Shown here in pieces: positions 61,101 through 64,000 of a stretch of DNA of 64,000 bases (positions within the stretch are counted from its first letter, which is position 1; the number at the start of each line of letters is the position of its first letter). The stretch spans positions 5,901,360 to 5,965,359 of the forward strand of contig OX387604.1 in assembly GCA_947568835.1 (NCBI GenBank), in the 5' to 3' direction. The notes below the pieces were generated by a model that was not told where the DNA came from, did not search any database, and worked only from the letters and a program-made list of their open reading frames with translations. The position numbers were made by a program, and so were the translations under genes. The stretch is from Protonemura montana. Lineage: Eukaryota; Arthropoda; Insecta; Plecoptera; Nemouridae.

Positions 61101-64000
61101 GATTCGGCCCCAGGAGGGGGAGGCTCTTCACGCATTGGGTATGTCTTGACCAACGCATCTAGCAATTGATAAATAGCGTTGATGGCCACATCACCCTGGA
61201 TTACGTTGCCGGCCGGATTTTGACGATATGGTAAAGTCTTCAGTAAAAGTCGGTTGTCCTCCTCTTCATCTGCAAGCCACACAACAATTGTTAAGACATG
61301 AGTTAAGATTAGTTATTATTTAATGATAAACTGGAAGCGATGTGTAACATTCAGTATCAAATATACTCAAATGGTGATCTATTAGTTTTAGAGTCATGTT
61401 GAGAAGGAAAATAATCAAACAATAAATTTTTTTTTGTCTCTAGCAAGATGTACAAAAATATCACAAATAATTTTGGGTGAACTTAGATCCTTGAAAGATA
61501 TCAAAATGGTATTTATTTAAATGAACATGAAACATAGCAACACTTATAGAAAATTTATCAGGTTTAAAGCAGAAATGTATCTTCTCACAACCATATGGAG
61601 AAAAAGATTTGCCAAGCTCGCTTACTTCTCCGGACGAGTATGTTGCAATCAACACGAAGCACTTTCCGAGCAACTTCGAGAAATGCTTCAGGATCTCGAG
61701 TGACGGCCGCACTCGTGTTTCGCAGTAGGTAGAGTAGTTCTTTGTAGCCAGGTGGAATGTTGGCCAATGTCTTTGCCCGGAGCACTTTCTCCATGGACAG
61801 TCTAAGCGTAGCCTGATCCTCGATAACGTGCCGGATTATCAGTGTCGTCAGGCTGAGAAAGCCAGTGAACGACGAGTAGAAGCTCAAGTCGAGTAGCAAC
61901 TTAACTCCGCCGTCTTTCGCAAAGGTCTTAGCGTATTCGTAGGTACGGGTAATGCGAAGGCACAAGCGCATCACAGCATGCAATGTGTCTTTATCCACGG
62001 GGATTGCAAGCAGACCGACGCAGGACTTGACAATCGCATTCGAGTACTTCCGGCCGAGCCCCTCGATCACCAAGCTATGCTTCTTCTCCCGATAATCATT
62101 GAAGGACTGTTCCTCGACGTCCATGCGGTCTGTCTTATCTTTGTCCTCGCCACGGGGCTTTTCGCATTTGCCCTCAGCATGCTCGCGCGAAATCAGGGAC
62201 ATCGAGATTGGACGCCGGTTGGCACTTTCTTCATTCATCTGGAAAGCGCGAGTATGATTGCATACAAATTTTAGACCAGGGCAGTTACGCTCAACTACCT
62301 CCCATGATGTTTATCTCTCACTCAATCATCTAATGACAACTGGATTTCATCGGGACTGGCCGAAAGGCCAGTCTGGTCACTGGTCAGAAGGATTTTAAGC
62401 TCATTTCCTACAGGGTGTCAAGTTTGAGCTAAATGCACTGTTAGATCCACCTTATACATTTCTTAAGACTCATGGGACATTCCTGCACAACTGCACACAA
62501 GCTTTGACATGTTAAAAGAGTCTGTCTGCTTACCTGACACATAATGGTGAACTGTAGTGTGTACCGGCGGCGGCCACAGTTGATGCGTATCGCTTGTTCC
62601 CCATTCCAGTATGCGTCGTTAATTAGCTTGTTGTTGGCCTGTGTATATGTGGTCCACTTGCCAGACGTCAGGTCGAACCAGCGCCAAACGCGGTTTGTCA
62701 CCAGGTGCATCTGCTCCTTGCGCTTAGTGCACACAGACACCTGCAATAGAGGGGGACAGTGAGATGTTTGAAGGGGACAGGTCAATGCACTTAGATAAAG
62801 ATCTCGAAGCATCGATATTTTTTTAACTTGGCGGTATTACTACTACTAGCGCACAAATTGGCGCTGGGGTGAACTATTTCGTTGCAAGACTCGTTGCTTG
62901 TATAACGTTAGGCTTCTACCCAAGCAATCTTTTTTCTACGGTATAACTTACTAGTAGGGATGTCGGTGGGTACTCTTCACAAATTACCCGGGTACAAAAT
63001 GGGTAACTGCAGGTACAGGTCTTTTGTTTGGCTGCACTTCACAAAAATGCCATGTTATTCTATTTCTTAATAAACTTGCAGCTTTCAGTGCTTTCAGAAT
63101 GTGGGACAATGGGAGACAGTCCTTCTTTTAGTTATCATTAGGTTATTATTTGTTGACCATCATTACCCAAGCAATTGTAGATTAAAAATATAGGTAACTC
63201 TTAGTTATTAGTTTAGATTTTACAATTCCAATTCCAATTATTACAGGTTTACCCACCCAGGTCCAATTTTATTAATTACTGACTAGCAAATAAAATATTG
63301 AACAGCATAATTGGAAAGTACTCGAAAGAGGGGGTTCTTGGTAATGAGTTCGGGGGCAACCAAAGTTTATCTGAAAAAGCAAAGTGTGACTGGCAAATAT
63401 TGTGTTGAGGATCGTCAGCATTACTCAGTGACACATCTTAGATCGACTAACGCTTGCAGGATAGACCTTTGAGCAATTTAAGTAAGTACTCATCAGCGCT
63501 ACTACAGCAAGTGGCGTATTTTCCAACAATAATCTAACAAGGACTCACCTTCTCCATCAAGTCGAGCAGCAGAAGCAAAGGAGCCATCCACTTGGGCGTG
63601 CAAGTCTCTTCAGTACCGGACATCACCTGATGTGACTCGAACAGCAACTGCACGAGTAGATGAATGATTTCGGACTGCTGCACCTCTAGAGCACATGGGA
63701 TCCGCAGCTCTGTGTAAATCGGCCCCTGTAACAAGTCACCGCATGCACCAGGTTATCAAAGTTCTCACACAAGCTCACAACTTCACCTCCATTATGCAAA
63801 GCTGGTAGAGTGACAGATATTTATCGACGAAACAACCAATTCGATCTACCAAACTACCAATGCATGACGATAATAGCCTGGGTGGATCAGGATGCATATT
63901 CTGACCCGATAGTGTGCTTTTAAAAGGGACCAATAAAAGTTTATATTCAAAGTCATTATCAGCTACTTTATTTAATAGAAAGTGCCTGGAAGAGCATGGG
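37648..64000 (-). CDS. HUWE1: HUWE1 giant HECT E3 ubiquitin ligase, C-terminal 33 exons (partial)
   Basis: Thirty-three exons were joined from 63725 down to the stop codon at 37650-37648. Their summed length is 8070 nt, a whole number of codons, with every splice phase matching, giving 2689 residues plus stop. Human HUWE1 has 4374 residues with the WWE domain near 1600. So the DUF908/DUF913, UBA and UIM parts, some 1550 residues, lie beyond the right edge; 63726-64000 is intron. HUWE1 attaches ubiquitin to substrates such as p53, MCL1 and histones. The order WWE, acidic stretch, UBM repeats, [18 protein letters not shown] armadillo segments, HECT is the family order, and the last 34 residues after and including the catalytic cysteine have exactly the human spacing. 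Introns carry hAT-type MITEs, a LINE tail and one 5S-SINE. Exon coordinates are given in the domain entries. Confidence 0.96.
40936..48085 (-). other. HUWE1: HUWE1 exons between UBM repeats and HECT domain
   Basis: Exons 48085-47956, 47627-47477, 47120-46828, 45867-45252, 44816-44417, 43823-43557, 42575-42361 and 41215-40936. Highly conserved pieces include [78 protein letters not shown] and [20 protein letters not shown]. Exon 42575-42361 opens with an alternating Glu-Pro run made by a short DNA repeat (about 42495-42540). The exon 43823-43557 segment is Ser/Thr/Asp-rich and poorly conserved. Confidence 0.9.
41520..41852 (-). mobile_element. 5S-SINE in HUWE1 intron, head missing
   Basis: Lies between HUWE1 exons 42361-42575 and 40936-41215, in the same orientation as the gene. 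It carries the body and 3' half (CCGGTGCCGGCACGTAGCCT, GGATTCCTCCACAAATCCAT, AACTTCCATCTCTCCAACCA on the plus strand) but stops before the 5S-like part. Confidence 0.8.
48650..49020 (-). mobile_element. hAT-like MITE copy in HUWE1 intron (diverged)
   Basis: On the minus strand the sequence follows the internal order of the better-preserved copies at 54810 and 55763: a GGGGAGGAGT stretch, AGAAACTTGAGCAAAGC, GAGGGTTACAGCTTAGTAAA, then CCATAACCTGGAACC near its end. Termini are eroded. Confidence 0.45.
49123..50992 (-). other. HUWE1: HUWE1 exons carrying ubiquitin-binding (UBM) repeats
   Basis: Exons 50992-50763, 49915-49712 and 49294-49123 each hold one UBM-like helix pair centred on Leu-Pro: [40 protein letters not shown] and [20 protein letters not shown]. 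These motifs bind the Leu8 face of ubiquitin. One motif per exon, each at a similar place, fits growth by exon duplication. Confidence 0.9.
52085..52545 (+). mobile_element. LINE 3' end (5'-truncated, CR1/jockey-like)
   Basis: Inserted antisense in a HUWE1 intron. The frame from 52085 to 52300 encodes the pattern typical of the C-terminal end of such LINE reverse-transcriptase proteins: [20 protein letters not shown], then [20 protein letters not shown] and a stop. About 240 bp of 3' UTR follows, ending in AATAAAAAATAAAAA. Everything upstream of the C-terminus is missing. Confidence 0.65.
54810..55510 (+). mobile_element. hAT-like MITE beside a HUWE1 splice donor
   Basis: A 701 bp element begins TACGGATGCCTCCGGGTAGT and ends GGTATCCGAAAGCATTCCTA. 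It is flanked by an exact 8 bp target duplication GTTGCTAC (54802-54809 and 55511-55518), as in hAT transposons. Its terminal repeats match the family consensus TAGGRATGCCTTTGGGTA. The interior is GC-rich with GAGGGCGAGT repeats and no coding capacity. The orientation given is arbitrary. Confidence 0.8.
55763..56395 (+). mobile_element. hAT-like MITE in HUWE1 intron
   Basis: A 633 bp element begins TAGGGATGCCTTTGGGTAGT and ends GTACCCAAAGGCATTCCTA, a near-perfect terminal inverted repeat of about 18 bp. Internally it shares ACAGCxGAGTAAATT and GTTxCCGAGxGG-like blocks with the copy at 54810. No matching 8 bp flanks were found, so this copy is probably older or rearranged. No transposase. Confidence 0.75.
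58375..62238 (-). other. HUWE1: HUWE1 exons after WWE
   Basis: Exons 62238-61626, 61269-60941, 60254-59901, 59249-58859 and 58549-58375. They encode the helical-repeat region ([35 protein letters not shown]), a proline-rich turn [12 protein letters not shown], and [12 protein letters not shown]. Then comes the strongly conserved [20 protein letters not shown] with [20 protein letters not shown]. The last exon begins an acidic linker. Confidence 0.9.
59289..59640 (+). mobile_element. hAT-like MITE in HUWE1 intron (eroded)
   Basis: Starts AAGGATGCCTCTAGGTAGTG and ends near GGTACCTGAAGGCA. It shares GGAGGGGTAGTGCCACTCGA and TTCGGCAGGGTACGATCG with the GC-rich interior of the copy at 54810. Shorter than the others and with a damaged right end. 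Confidence 0.55.
62534..63725 (-). other. HUWE1: HUWE1 exons for the pre-WWE segment and WWE domain
   Basis: Exon 63725-63549 encodes 59 residues ([19 protein letters not shown]...). Exon 62740-62534 encodes 69 residues forming the WWE domain, which binds poly-ADP-ribose. Key features are [20 protein letters not shown], the second tryptophan-glutamate pair replaced by [10 protein letters not shown], and [12 protein letters not shown]. Both exons are phase 0 at both ends. Confidence 0.93.

Noticed and set aside
1-64000. CRISPR arrays, bacterial operons, riboswitches or replication origins
   Set aside because: No spaced short direct repeats of CRISPR type; all recognised genes are spliced eukaryotic genes, so prokaryotic features are not expected.

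Overview
The window is nuclear DNA from an animal with short, spliced exons and AT-rich introns, very probably an insect or other arthropod. The evidence is a cortex-like (insect Cdc20-family) gene, an arthropod-type activin-beta, and introns full of SINEs, including a family derived from 5S rRNA. No exact species call is possible from the sequence alone.

Layout, left to right. (1) 1-697, minus: the first two exons of NUDT17, running off the left edge. It sits head to head with UBE2Z (plus, 1394-3688). (2) 3689-15636: an intergenic desert with no long host coding region. It holds several decayed transposons (hAT-like elements, a possible piggyBac remnant, a 1.1 kb fold-back element), a tRNA-headed SINE with a partial tandem duplication, 5S-derived SINE copies, a promoter-like island, a candidate spliced non-coding transcript, and an unidentified two-exon coding tail (14773-15048). 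(3) 15637-18848, plus: an eight-exon APC/C-activator gene, best called cortex. (4) 19664-24457, minus: a five-exon activin-beta precursor, convergent with cortex. (5) 25203-28696, minus: SLC35B4 (Drosophila Efr) nucleotide-sugar transporter, seven exons. (6) 31369-35603, minus: PLGRKT, four exons. (7) 37648-64000, minus: the last 33 coding exons of the giant HECT ubiquitin ligase HUWE1. These encode 2689 residues from before the WWE domain to the HECT C-terminus; the gene continues past the right edge.

All exon chains were joined by hand. For UBE2Z, cortex, activin, SLC35B4, PLGRKT and the HUWE1 portion the summed exon lengths are multiples of three with matching splice phases, so the models are internally consistent. 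Three genes belong to ubiquitin biology (UBE2Z an E2, HUWE1 an E3, cortex an APC/C co-activator), but nothing in the sequence suggests they work as a unit. Neighbouring genes look like ordinary unrelated host genes.

The most distinctive content is the repeat landscape. A roughly 440 bp SINE family contains an unmistakable internal piece of 5S rRNA. It occurs at least eight times, two copies being a head-to-head inverted pair inside one cortex intron. A non-autonomous hAT family has landed four times in HUWE1 introns, once 12 bp from a splice donor.
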